From assembly GCA_964489955.1 (NCBI GenBank), contig CAZBAV010000004.1:1-64000 (forward strand): a stretch of DNA of 64,000 bases, written 5' to 3'. The notes beneath the pieces were generated by a model, which saw nothing but the letters and a program-made list of their open reading frames with translations, was not told the origin of the DNA and searched no databases. The translations under genes and the position numbers were made by a program. Source of the DNA: Leadbetterella sp964489955 (GTDB lineage: Bacteria; Bacteroidota; Bacteroidia; Cytophagales; Spirosomataceae). This document shows, one piece after another, positions 8,072 through 16,386 of this stretch. Position 1 is the stretch's first letter; every line of letters begins with the position of its first letter.

Positions 8072-10531
8072 TTATGCTAAAAAACTACTCAAACTTATTA
8101 TATCAGCAAATACACCCATAGCTGTTACTTCTGCTCCGGCACCAGGCCCTTTTATCACTAAAGGATTATTAAAATACCTCTCAGTGGTAAATGAAACTAC
8201 ATTTTCACTACCAGCTAAGCTGTAAAAAGGATGGGAGATATCTACTGCCGTAAGACCAATTTGGGCTTTGCCTTCTTCATATTTGGCTATAAACCTTAAT
8301 ACTTTACCTTGGCTGTGTGCATCTGCAATGATCTTTTCGTAATGGTCGTTCTCTCTGTCTAAAACAGCATAAAAATCTTCTACAGACGCAGCTTGAAGAG
8401 CTTCGGGGCTTAATAAAGGAAGGTTAGTAACTTCATCTATTTCCATTTTGCAGCCACATTCCCTTGCTAATATCAGAATTTTGCGGGCAACATCTGTTCC
8501 GCTAAGGTCATCTCTAGGGTCAGGTTCGGTGTATCCTTTGGCTTTGGCTTCTTTTACAACATCTACAAATCTTTTACCTACAGTAAACGTGTTAAAAATA
8601 AATGAAAGAGTACCACTTAAAACAGCCTCTATCTTATGAATTTTATCACCACTGTTGATAAGACCCTGTAAGGTATTTATTAAAGGTAATCCGGCCCCAA
8701 CATTGGTTTCATAAAGGAACTTTACGTTACGTGTTTTAGCTACATTTCTTAAATGCAAGTACTCATCGTACGTACCTGAATTAGCTAACTTGTTTGGAGT
8801 TACTATAGAAATATTATTATTTAATAGAGGATAATAGTGTTGTATTACATTTCTTTCCGCTGAACAATCTACAAAAACACTGTTGACAAGATTCATGGCC
8901 TGGATGTCTTCAAAAAACTCACCCAAATTAACACTTTCTCCATTTTCTCTTAGGTTTTCTTCCCAGTCATCTATAGAAATTCCATCTGGGTCTAAAACCA
9001 TTTTCTTGGTATTAACCAGACCCACTACTTTTATGGTTAGATTCTTTTCTGTTCTCAGGTAGTCCTTTTGTTCAGATATTTGGTTAATCAGTGTTTTTCC
9101 TATTAAACCAGTAGGGCCTAGTATGAATAGGTTAAGTGTAAAGCCATCTATTTCAAAGAAGGTCTCATGTATTGCGTTTAGTGCCTTAGATAAATCTTTT
9201 TTCTTTATTACAGCAGAAATATTTAGTTCTGATGAGCCTTGTGCAGTAGCAATTATATTTATACCATTTCTTCCCAAAACTGAAAATAATTTACCAGAAA
9301 TACCAGAGCTGGACCTCATACCTTCGCCAACTATGGCAAGGATAGATACATTATACTGAACAGAAACTCGGTCTATATCTCCTGTGAGAATTTGGCTTTT
9401 GAAAGATTGCTCTAAAATGCTTTTTACTTTTTCGCCGGATAAAGGATCTACAGCAAAACAGATAGAATGTTCTGATGAAGCCTGGGTAATGAGTACTATG
9501 GAGATATCATTAGCGGCCATGATCCCGAAAACCTGAGCTGCTACCCCAGCGGCACCAATCATGCCATTTCCTTGGATGTTAATAAGAGCAACATCGTCAA
9601 TAGAGCTTATACCCGTAATAGAGTAAGCTTTAGGTATGATTTTGCTCGATATTGTTGTGCCCGGATTGTTACTATCAAAAGTATTGAGAATTCTCAGTGG
9701 AATATTCTTCTGAAAAGCAGGAACTAAGCTTGGTGGATAAATTACCTTCGCCCCAAAATGAGAAAGTTCCATAGCTTCGGAATAGGAAATTTCCGGTATA
9801 GTAAAAGCATTTTTAACCTTTCTTGGGTCTGCGGTCATCATGCCATTAACGTCCGTCCAGATTTCAATAACCTCGGTGTTAAGGGCTGCTCCAATTATAG
9901 ATGCAGTATAATCTGAACCGCCACGTCCTAAAGTAGTAGTTACACCGGCTTGATTAGAGCCGATAAAGCCCGTTACACAATATACGATGTCTTGATTCGC
10001 AAACCTGGAGATGATTTTTTCGTTGGTAACGCTAAAATCTACTTCTGCACATCCAAACTGGCTATTAGTTGTAATTATTTCACGGCCATCTATAAACTCC
10101 GAAGTAATGCCCTTTTCCTTTAAGATAAATTCTACAATGGTAGTAGAAAGTCTTTCTCCAAAACTAAGTAGGAAGTCTGCGGTACGTGGGCTTAATTCTC
10201 CTATATATGTTATGCCCTTCAAGAAGTCCTCTAAATCATTAAGCTTTCCTTTAATATTAGCCAAAATAGCACTTTGTGACTTTACAGGAATAAGACTCTT
10301 AATTACTTCGAAATGACGGGCCTCAATATTTTTTATTGTTTCTAAATACTCATCTTTTCCTTCTGCTGCCGTTTTTCCTGCTTCCAACAGTTTGTTTGTA
10401 ACGCCAGACATGGCAGAGAAAACTACTACTAAACCAGCAGACTTGCTAGCTCTTTTTGATATAATTTCTGTTACTTCTTGTATGCTATTAACAGTACCAA
10501 CAGATGTCCCTCCAAATTTTAAAACTCTCAT
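8072..10531 (-). CDS. thrA: Bifunctional aspartokinase/homoserine dehydrogenase
   Basis: Catalyses the first and third steps of the aspartate pathway towards threonine and methionine. The 819-residue fusion has an aspartokinase domain starting RVLKFGGTSVG (about residues 1-290), a regulatory ACT region (about 310-450; GNGMIGAAGVAAQVFGIM and VSILAIVGEGM), and a homoserine dehydrogenase domain (about 465-819) with Rossmann motif LGPTGLIGKTLI, the catalytic stretch KGYTEPDPRDDLSGTDVARK and the end VIKGPGAGAEVTAMGVF. thrB follows after 4 bp. A -7 element lies 70 bp upstream. No threonine/isoleucine-rich leader peptide is evident in the untranslated region. Confidence 0.97.
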   Translation of the reverse strand: MRVLKFGGTSVGTVNSIQEVTEIISKRASKSAGLVVVFSAMSGVTNKLLEAGKTAAEGKDEYLETIKNIEARHFEVIKSLIPVKSQSAILANIKGKLNDLEDFLKGITYIGELSPRTADFLLSFGERLSTTIVEFILKEKGITSEFIDGREIITTNSQFGCAEVDFSVTNEKIISRFANQDIVYCVTGFIGSNQAGVTTTLGRGGSDYTASIIGAALNTEVIEIWTDVNGMMTADPRKVKNAFTIPEISYSEAMELSHFGAKVIYPPSLVPAFQKNIPLRILNTFDSNNPGTTISSKIIPKAYSITGISSIDDVALINIQGNGMIGAAGVAAQVFGIMAANDISIVLITQASSEHSICFAVDPLSGEKVKSILEQSFKSQILTGDIDRVSVQYNVSILAIVGEGMRSSSGISGKLFSVLGRNGINIIATAQGSSELNISAVIKKKDLSKALNAIHETFFEIDGFTLNLFILGPTGLIGKTLINQISEQKDYLRTEKNLTIKVVGLVNTKKMVLDPDGISIDDWEENLRENGESVNLGEFFEDIQAMNLVNSVFVDCSAERNVIQHYYPLLNNNISIVTPNKLANSGTYDEYLHLRNVAKTRNVKFLYETNVGAGLPLINTLQGLINSGDKIHKIEAVLSGTLSFIFNTFTVGKRFVDVVKEAKAKGYTEPDPRDDLSGTDVARKILILARECGCKMEIDEVTNLPLLSPEALQAASVEDFYAVLDRENDHYEKIIADAHSQGKVLRFIAKYEEGKAQIGLTAVDISHPFYSLAGSENVVSFTTERYFNNPLVIKGPGAGAEVTAMGVFADIISLSSFLA

Positions 10532-10600
10532 TAAGTGTAAGGGGTTTAATGACCCAGATTAGCGTTGCGGCTTGTGGTTAAAATGATTAAAATATGTACG

Positions 10601-10608
10601 CAAATATA
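10601..10608 (-). promoter_or_regulatory. Putative -7 promoter element of thrAB
   Basis: TATATTTG followed by CG on the minus strand fits TAnnTTTG and lies about 70 bp before the thrA ATG. A -33 TTG is not seen at 17-23 bp. Confidence 0.42.
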
Positions 10609-10736
10609 TTAAATTATGTCTCTTGTAGGCTTTGGTTGAAAAATATTTAGTAAAACATTTAAAATTGTGGCATTTTTTTTGGTTATCTAATATCTATTTA
10701 GTTAGTTGTATAACTATTAACTGTTCTAAGCATATT

Positions 10737-11036
10737 ATGGACAAGTATTTCAAGGCTTTGAATGATGCTACCCGGCGTGAAATTCTAGAAATTCTACGTA
10801 TAAATCCTACTACAGCAGGTGAGATTTCGGATAGATTTAATATATCAAAACCAAGTATCAGCCACCATTTAGATATTTTAAAGCAAGCGGATTTAGTCAC
10901 TTCTAAGAAAAGGGGGCAATTTGTGGTTTACACTATAAATTTGGCTACTTTCGAGGAAATTTTACAATGGTTTTCTTTGTTTAAGACAGAAGTTGGTGGT
11001 GAGAAGCCTAGGATAAGAATTCCTTTAAAAATCTAG
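10737..11036 (+). CDS. ArsR-family winged-helix repressor (SdpR-like autorepressor type)
   Basis: A 99-residue DNA-binding protein. The wHTH spans most of the chain: FKALNDATRREILEIL, recognition segment AGEISDRFNISKPSISHHL, and wing LVTSKKRGQFVVYTIN. There is no CxC metal-binding motif in the alpha-3 helix, so a metal sensor role is unlikely; the sequence resembles the SdpR/autorepressor subgroup. I take the ATG at 10737 because upstream codons in the open frame do not resemble protein. The SerC-like aminotransferase starts 8 bp downstream, so this regulator may control it along with itself (inference). Confidence 0.85.
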   Translation: MDKYFKALNDATRREILEILRINPTTAGEISDRFNISKPSISHHLDILKQADLVTSKKRGQFVVYTINLATFEEILQWFSLFKTEVGGEKPRIRIPLKI

Positions 11037-11044
11037 TTAGTATA

Positions 11045-12067
11045 ATGCTGAACTTTTACCCTGGGCCTTCAAAACTCTATTCCTTTGTTCCCAGTTTGGC
11101 TAGCGAGGCTTTTTCTTCAGGCATAATAGAAAAGAACCATAGATCTCCTGCTTTTATGACACTCTTAGAGGAGTGCATTTTTTATTTCAAGCAGAAATTT
11201 TCGATTCCCAATGATTACCAAGTTGTTTTCACCTCATCTGCAACAGAATGTTGGGAAATTTGTGCCCAATCAATTCTTAGAGATACTACATTTTATTATA
11301 ATGGTGCTTTTGGAGAAAAGTGGTATACATATACAAAAAAGCTGAAGAACGGTGTAGACGGAGTGAGGTTTGCAGTTAATGATCCGGTAGAATTTGAAGC
11401 CAATACTGATGTTTGCTTTGTAATTAATGAAACATCCAACGGTACGTGTATTTCTTTTAATACAGTTATAAGTACAGACGGATTAGTAGTTGTGGATGCT
11501 GTGAGTGGGTTTGGTGGTATAGATTATAAGATAGAGAATGCGGATATCTGGATAGCCTGTTCACAAAAGTGTTTGGGCTTACCAGCAGGACTTGGTATCA
11601 TGGTTCTCTCCCCTAAAGCAGTGGATAGAGCCAAAGAAATTAACGACAACCGGTTTTATAATTCAATGCTTTTTGTTTTGGATAATTTTCGAAAGTTTCA
11701 AACACCATATACACCAAATATTTTAGGGATTTACTTACTGAGAAGACTACTAGATAATATTGAGAATATTGACATTGTTGCAAACAGAATTTCTACTCGG
11801 GCAAAAAGTCTTTATTCCTATTTTGATAATAGTCCTTTTTTCTCTGTTTTAGTGGAGAAAGAAGAACTGAAATCTGATACTGTATTATGTATCAGAAGTC
11901 AAGATATTTCTGGTTTAAAGGGCTTTATGCTAAACCATAATGTGTTGCTGGGTAATGGATACGGAGATTGGAAAGATGATACTTTCCGTATAGCAAATTT
12001 TCCGGCTATTCCCGATGAAGATTTTAACACATTATTTGGATTACTTGATACCTTTGTAGGGCATTAA
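11045..12067 (+). CDS. Class V aminotransferase, SerC-like
   Basis: A 340-residue PLP enzyme of the phosphoserine aminotransferase/isocitrate-lyase-fold-independent class V group. N-terminal NFYPGPSK is the typical SerC opening; VFTSSATECWE, VVVDAVSGFGGID and the Schiff-base lysine in ACSQKCLGLPAGLG are all in place; the C-terminal substrate region is GNGYGDWKDDTFRIANFPA. It is slightly shorter than usual SerC (about 360). It follows the ArsR regulator by 8 bp. 3-phosphoserine aminotransferase is the best guess, though an alanine-glyoxylate-type activity cannot be excluded. Confidence 0.75.
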   Translation: MLNFYPGPSKLYSFVPSLASEAFSSGIIEKNHRSPAFMTLLEECIFYFKQKFSIPNDYQVVFTSSATECWEICAQSILRDTTFYYNGAFGEKWYTYTKKLKNGVDGVRFAVNDPVEFEANTDVCFVINETSNGTCISFNTVISTDGLVVVDAVSGFGGIDYKIENADIWIACSQKCLGLPAGLGIMVLSPKAVDRAKEINDNRFYNSMLFVLDNFRKFQTPYTPNILGIYLLRRLLDNIENIDIVANRISTRAKSLYSYFDNSPFFSVLVEKEELKSDTVLCIRSQDISGLKGFMLNHNVLLGNGYGDWKDDTFRIANFPAIPDEDFNTLFGLLDTFVGH

Positions 12068-12078
12068 AATAGATAGCT

Positions 12079-12663
12079 ATGAAATTTTTTGAAGGTTTTA
12101 ATTTTAAGGAAGTGTTTTCTGTAACCATTATCCTTTTTTCGGTAATTGATATTCTGGGTTCTATTCCCATCATTCTTAATCTTAGGAAAAAGATTGGTGG
12201 TATTGCCGCCGGGCGTATTACACTTATCTCTGCCGGGTTAATGATCGCCTATCTTTTTCTAGGTACTAAAATTTTACAACTTTTTGGGGTAGATGTTAAG
12301 TCCTTCGCGGTGGCAGGAGCTCTTATACTTCTTATTATTGGTTTTGAAATGATCTTGGGCCGTGAAATCTTCAAACATAATTCAGCTACGGATGGTAAGG
12401 GTACCAGTATTGTTCCCTTGGCTTTTCCTATTATAGCCGGAGCTGGAACCATGACTACTTTACTGTCATTGAAAGCTGTATATTCGGATGTTAATATCCT
12501 GAGTGGTATTCTTCTTAATCTAATCCTGATTTATGTTGTACTTAAATCATCAGCTTGGTTAGAACGTAAACTCGAGCCGGGTACGGTAGAAGTTCTCCAA
12601 AAAGTTTTTGGTTTAATTATTCTTGCTATTGGTATTAAACTTATAAAAGAGAATCTCTTTTAA
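12079..12663 (+). CDS. MarC family (UPF0056) integral membrane protein
   Basis: A 194-residue protein with about six membrane segments. The family signature is visible at the start (TIILFSVIDILGSIPIILNL), in the centre (AVAGALILLIIGFEMILG) and in VPLAFPIIAGAGTMTTLLSL. MarC proteins are conserved inner-membrane proteins without a settled biochemical role; the earlier link to multiple antibiotic resistance was not upheld. It starts 11 bp after the aminotransferase and ends overlapping the convergent YhhN gene by 23 bp. Confidence 0.9.
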   Translation: MKFFEGFNFKEVFSVTIILFSVIDILGSIPIILNLRKKIGGIAAGRITLISAGLMIAYLFLGTKILQLFGVDVKSFAVAGALILLIIGFEMILGREIFKHNSATDGKGTSIVPLAFPIIAGAGTMTTLLSLKAVYSDVNILSGILLNLILIYVVLKSSAWLERKLEPGTVEVLQKVFGLIILAIGIKLIKENLF

Positions 12664-13279
12664 GCCAGCCACTTACTATTAAGTATTGAGCCAAACCATA
12701 GGTACTCATGATATATAATGCAGGGTACTTGAGTTTGGTGTGGAACATATTTAAAGCAATAAATGAATCTGAAATTATAAACAACAGTGCACCTATAAGT
12801 ATAATATAATATGAGGTGTTAGGTCTTGATATTGCTGCCAGCCCCATAGTAGTAATTACTATGCAATATGCCATTACCGGATAGTATAATTCTTTGGTTA
12901 TGTGGGGTGATAGAAATATAAAGTAGGATAATGTTACAGCCAGAAGTACTAAAGAGGGCAGGAGTTTAAACTTGAATACCCTTGTAAATAGTAGTACATA
13001 GAATAGGTGAGCTAAGAGAAATGAACTTAAACCGAGTATGAAATACATTTCGCCATTAAACATCAGAAAAATGTCTCCTCCCCAGCTAAATAGTAGAGCA
13101 AAATACAAGAATTTTTCTTTTGACTTGTGTAAATATGTAAAATAGGCTAGAATAGGCATAAGTGCCGTTTTAGCTACCATAGCCAGTGGTCTATATTCTG
13201 TACTACTTGCAAATATTTGTACAATAAGAACTAAAAAATAGGTAAGTATTATCCAAGTAGTTCGTGTATTTCTTTCCAT
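12641..13279 (-). CDS. YhhN/TMEM86 family lysoplasmalogenase-like membrane protein
   Basis: A 212-residue, nearly all-hydrophobic protein with about eight membrane helices. The family pattern is seen in KSKEKFLYFALLFSWGGDIFLM, HLFYVLLF and GALLFIISDSFIALNMF, which hold the conserved acidic residues (GGD, SDS) of the YhhN/TMEM86 group; animal members hydrolyse lysoplasmalogens. The ATG at 13279 overlaps the end of the deoxyribonucleotidase gene by 31 bp, indicating translational coupling. The substrate in a bacterium that may lack plasmalogens is unknown. Confidence 0.82.
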   Translation of the reverse strand: MERNTRTTWIILTYFLVLIVQIFASSTEYRPLAMVAKTALMPILAYFTYLHKSKEKFLYFALLFSWGGDIFLMFNGEMYFILGLSSFLLAHLFYVLLFTRVFKFKLLPSLVLLAVTLSYFIFLSPHITKELYYPVMAYCIVITTMGLAAISRPNTSYYIILIGALLFIISDSFIALNMFHTKLKYPALYIMSTYGLAQYLIVSGWLKRDSLL

Positions 13280-13776
13280 GCATGTACTCTTTTAAAATCT
13301 CCTTCTACAAAAATATTGTGAATAGCATTGAATAGAAGTTTTTCGCCATTAAAGTTTTTGAAATTTCGGACATGATCATCAATCATAATGTCCCCATGTA
13401 CAATGGACTTATCTCCACAGAAAACTATTTTTTGCCACGGAATAAATGGGAAATGGACTTTCATCCAGTCGTATTTCTCTTTAAGCGATTCTGGAAATTC
13501 TAGTGCTGCAGAAACAATGTATATATCATACTTTTTATTCAGGTCTTCCATTACATCTATGGCATCTGGCAGAACTACTAAGTCTGAGAAAAAGCCTGGC
13601 TCAAATAAGGTATGCCTGTACGCAGAGAATTTTTCCTGATGCACAAAATTATAGAAATCATTCTTTAAGAAGTAGGATGGTAGAATCTCTTGCTTGTTTA
13701 TGGTATTGAATATACTGAGTATTTTAGAGCTAGTGTCTGCTAGCACATCATCCATATCTACTATAAGTCTTTTCAT
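13249..13776 (-). CDS. 5'(3')-deoxyribonucleotidase (NT5C family)
   Basis: A 175-residue HAD-superfamily phosphatase that removes phosphate from deoxyribonucleoside monophosphates. HAD motif I is LIVDMDDVLAD at the N terminus. Motif II/III regions are YIVSAALEFP, the lysine in KEKYDWMKVHFPFIPWQKIVFCGDK, and motif IV IMIDDHVRNFKNF. It is the third gene of a minus-strand run (maf, sorting-like peptide, this gene, YhhN) with every junction overlapping, and two of the four products (Maf and this one) act on nucleotides, suggesting nucleotide-pool cleaning. Confidence 0.9.
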   Translation of the reverse strand: MKRLIVDMDDVLADTSSKILSIFNTINKQEILPSYFLKNDFYNFVHQEKFSAYRHTLFEPGFFSDLVVLPDAIDVMEDLNKKYDIYIVSAALEFPESLKEKYDWMKVHFPFIPWQKIVFCGDKSIVHGDIMIDDHVRNFKNFNGEKLLFNAIHNIFVEGDFKRVHAWKEIHELLG

Positions 13777-14021
13777 GGGTGGTAGCCTTTTACAATTTTC
13801 TTCGAACGTATTTGGTCGTTTTGGTTTACAATTACAAAGTATATCCCATCAGGCAAGCCTGTTAGATCAAAATCATGGAGAGCTTTGTTGTGCACTTCTG
13901 CAGCTATAAGTTTTCCGGCTAGGTTTTGTAGTTCGAAACGAGTTTCTATTCCTGGAGGAACCTTTACGTATACTTTATCGTCTTCTGCATTTAAAAAAAT
14001 AGTAACCAAATTATTGTCCAT
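13773..14021 (-). CDS. Small standalone protein resembling a type IX secretion C-terminal sorting domain
   Basis: An 82-residue protein (ATG 14021; a GTG at 14033 is the alternative). The C-terminal half reads HDFDLTGLPDGIYFVIV followed by KKIVKGYHP. This is the classical type A T9SS sorting-domain ending (hydrophobic strand, GLxxGIYFV, a basic KKIVK tail) normally found at the end of large secreted proteins. Here there is no signal peptide and no passenger domain. The start overlaps maf by 11 bp and the end overlaps the deoxyribonucleotidase by 4 bp, so it is embedded in an operon of cytoplasmic enzymes. It may be a degraded remnant or a small cytoplasmic beta protein. Function unknown. Confidence 0.7.
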   Translation of the reverse strand: MDNNLVTIFLNAEDDKVYVKVPPGIETRFELQNLAGKLIAAEVHNKALHDFDLTGLPDGIYFVIVNQNDQIRSKKIVKGYHP

Positions 14022-14592
14022 ATATAATTTCACTTTTTAAATAATCATAAACCAAATGTATGGGTAAACCCATTACGGTGTAAAAAGAGCCTACGATTTT
14101 GTTGATAGCTATCATTCCAATAAAATCTTGCACACCATAAGCCCCTGCTTTGTCAAAAGGTTTATAGTTATCTATGTAGTATTGTATTTCTTGGTCACTG
14201 ATATCGGCAAAAGTAACCAATGCCGTATCGGAGAATACATTTAAGCCTTTATAATCTTTGATACAGACACCGGTTACCACCTTATGGGTTTTGCCACTCA
14301 AAGAAGCTAGCATCTGATGTGCTTCTATAGGGCTTTCTGGTTTATTTAACACCTTGTTGTCTAAAATAACAACTGTATCTGCTCCAATAATAATGTGATC
14401 ATCTCCTATACAGGAAAAAGCTTCTACCTTTCTTTTAGCAAGAAAGCTAGGCACTAACTCTACTTCCATATCTTTTGGGAAATCTTCACTAGTTGGTAAA
14501 GTTTTTATTTCAAATGTGAAGCCTGCTGCCGCCAATATTTCCTTTCTCCGTGGAGAGCCAGACGCCAATATTAATGGTTTATTTATTTTCAT
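14011..14592 (-). CDS. maf: Maf-like nucleoside triphosphate pyrophosphatase
   Basis: A 193-residue house-cleaning enzyme that hydrolyses non-canonical or excess dTTP/UTP. The signature PLILASGSPRRKEIL stands at the N terminus, with IIIGADTVV, LNKPESPIEAHQML, SGKTHKVVTGV and the C-terminal KAGAYGVQDF with IVGSFYTVMGLP. The GAYGVQ line fits the YhdE/YceF-type family. First gene of the four-gene minus-strand run. ATG 14592. Confidence 0.95.
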   Translation of the reverse strand: MKINKPLILASGSPRRKEILAAAGFTFEIKTLPTSEDFPKDMEVELVPSFLAKRKVEAFSCIGDDHIIIGADTVVILDNKVLNKPESPIEAHQMLASLSGKTHKVVTGVCIKDYKGLNVFSDTALVTFADISDQEIQYYIDNYKPFDKAGAYGVQDFIGMIAINKIVGSFYTVMGLPIHLVYDYLKSEIIYGQ

Positions 14593-14656
14593 TTAATTAA
14601 AAAATAGCTACCTTTGTATTTAATGTAACAACACTCACTGCAAATTATATATTCTC

Positions 14657-15133
14657 ATGAGATTAGAACAAGAAATCAAACAACTGAAACCCTTTAGAAG
14701 CTCTCTAGAAAAGAGTCTTGTGAACATTATTTACACCAATAATGCCATAAATATGGTGCAAAATAAGAAAATAAAGCAATATGGGGTGAGTTTAGAGCAA
14801 TATAACGTATTAAGAATTCTTAAGGGACAGAATAATAAGCCATTAACCATTAATGGTATTATTGACCGAATGTTAGACAAAATGTCTAATGCTTCTAGAT
14901 TGGTAGATAAGCTCTATTTAAAGGGTTTGGTGGAGAGGCGACAAAAAGAAGGCAATAGACGAGCTTGTGATGTAACACTTACTAATAAAGGTAAAGAGTT
15001 GCTTGAAAAGCTAAATGTAGAAATGGCCCATGTAGACGGGGAGACATATGGTATATCAAATGAGGAGTTTGAAACGTTAAATGTTTTGTTGGATAAGTTT
15101 AGAGCCAACATTACAGGGAATGAACATGCTTAA
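14657..15133 (+). CDS. MarR-family transcriptional regulator
   Basis: A 158-residue winged-helix repressor. Dimer helix at the N terminus (about 1-35), recognition region QYNVLRILKG followed by LTINGIIDRML and the helix SNASRLVDKLYLKGLVERR, then the wing KEGNRRACDVTLTNKGKELL. The downstream hydrolase gene starts 12 bp after its stop on the same strand, so it may control that gene. Divergent from maf, which starts 65 bp to the left. Confidence 0.92.
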   Translation: MRLEQEIKQLKPFRSSLEKSLVNIIYTNNAINMVQNKKIKQYGVSLEQYNVLRILKGQNNKPLTINGIIDRMLDKMSNASRLVDKLYLKGLVERRQKEGNRRACDVTLTNKGKELLEKLNVEMAHVDGETYGISNEEFETLNVLLDKFRANITGNEHA

Positions 15134-15145
15134 ATAGTAAATATT

Positions 15146-16336
15146 ATGAAAATAGCTTATCGTTATCTGCTCTTAGTAGTAGTGATTTTTTTTGTTTCTT
15201 GTGAGAAAGATAAAGACCCGGATAAGGCAGAAAACCAACATTTGGTTTCGGTGACCGAGGTTGGAACGCAAGAAGCCAGTGTAGTTAAGCTATTATTGCA
15301 AGCGTATTTAGGGTCTGCAGGTAATGCTATCTTGCCAGCATTGACGCATAATGTAAAATATTACAAAGTAGTCTATAAAACTAAAACTGTGGATGGACAA
15401 GAGATTACAGCTTCCGGTGCTCTTTTTATTCCGCAAAACCCGAAAGATGATGTGGCTCTGGTGGGCTACAGTCACGGGACAATTTTTGATGAACAAGATG
15501 CTCCATCCTATTTTAGATTGGCTTCTGAAAGTAGTATAGGTATGGTTGTGGGTTCTTTAGGCTACATTGTTGCAATGCCTGATTATGTTGGTTATGGAGA
15601 TTCTAAAAACGTTAGCCACCCATATGAGCATGCTGAAGGAACTGCAAAGCCCGGTGTAGATTTCCTTTTGGCAGTGAAAGAGTATTTACAAGAGAATAAT
15701 AACAAATGGAACGGCAATCTTCTTATGGCTGGTTACTCTCAAGGAGGATATGCTACTTTAGCTACACATAAACTGCTCGAAGAACAGTTTTCTTCGGAGT
15801 TTAAGCATAAAGTTTCTGTATGCGGTGCAGGAGCATATAGTAAGTCAAAGATGCTTGATATGTTAGTTACCGAAAATTCTGCCGGAGACTTATCGCATAA
15901 TAGATCTTATGTATGGGTTATGCAAACTTATAATAAACTACATAATTTGAACAAGCCTTTAGATTATTTCTTTAAGCCCGAAATAGTGACAGAGATATCT
16001 CAAAAAGGACACATGATAACTAAAACCGGTAGTTTTAATACATTATTAAATACTACATTTATAAATAGCTATAAGGCTGGAACAGAGAAAGAGATAGTTG
16101 ATATATTCAAAAAGAATGATCTCACTAATTTCAGGACAAATGTCCCGGTAGTGTTGGTGCATGGAAGTAACGACACCTATGTACCTTATGTAAATTCTGA
16201 ATTGGCAAATATAGGTTTGAAAGCAGCCGGTTCTCCTTCGGTTACATTGAAGACTGTGGTTGGTGGTGATCATGGGAGTTCTACTTCGCAATTTTTACTT
16301 CTTGCTTATGATGAGTTCCAAAAGTATAAGGATTGA
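15146..16336 (+). CDS. Alpha/beta-hydrolase lipoprotein (secreted lipase-like)
   Basis: A 396-residue exported hydrolase. Signal peptide with lipobox FVSC at residues 16-19 predicts an outer-membrane or periplasmic lipoprotein. The alpha/beta-hydrolase fold shows an oxyanion region VALVGYSHGT, the nucleophile elbow GYSQGG, the acid in VLVHGSNDTYVPY, and the catalytic histidine in GGDHGSS near the C terminus. The layout, with MPDYVGYGDS before the nucleophile, resembles secretory lipase/esterase proteins. It follows the MarR gene by 12 bp. Substrate unknown. Confidence 0.8.
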   Translation: MKIAYRYLLLVVVIFFVSCEKDKDPDKAENQHLVSVTEVGTQEASVVKLLLQAYLGSAGNAILPALTHNVKYYKVVYKTKTVDGQEITASGALFIPQNPKDDVALVGYSHGTIFDEQDAPSYFRLASESSIGMVVGSLGYIVAMPDYVGYGDSKNVSHPYEHAEGTAKPGVDFLLAVKEYLQENNNKWNGNLLMAGYSQGGYATLATHKLLEEQFSSEFKHKVSVCGAGAYSKSKMLDMLVTENSAGDLSHNRSYVWVMQTYNKLHNLNKPLDYFFKPEIVTEISQKGHMITKTGSFNTLLNTTFINSYKAGTEKEIVDIFKKNDLTNFRTNVPVVLVHGSNDTYVPYVNSELANIGLKAAGSPSVTLKTVVGGDHGSSTSQFLLLAYDEFQKYKD

Positions 16337-16386
16337 AATGGCTTCTTAACAAGAAATGATGTATCTTTCGGAGTCAATCTAACAGA

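Noticed and set aside
10532..10736. Threonine attenuator or riboswitch before thrA
   Set aside because: No Thr/Ile-rich short frame and no terminator/antiterminator hairpins in the leader.
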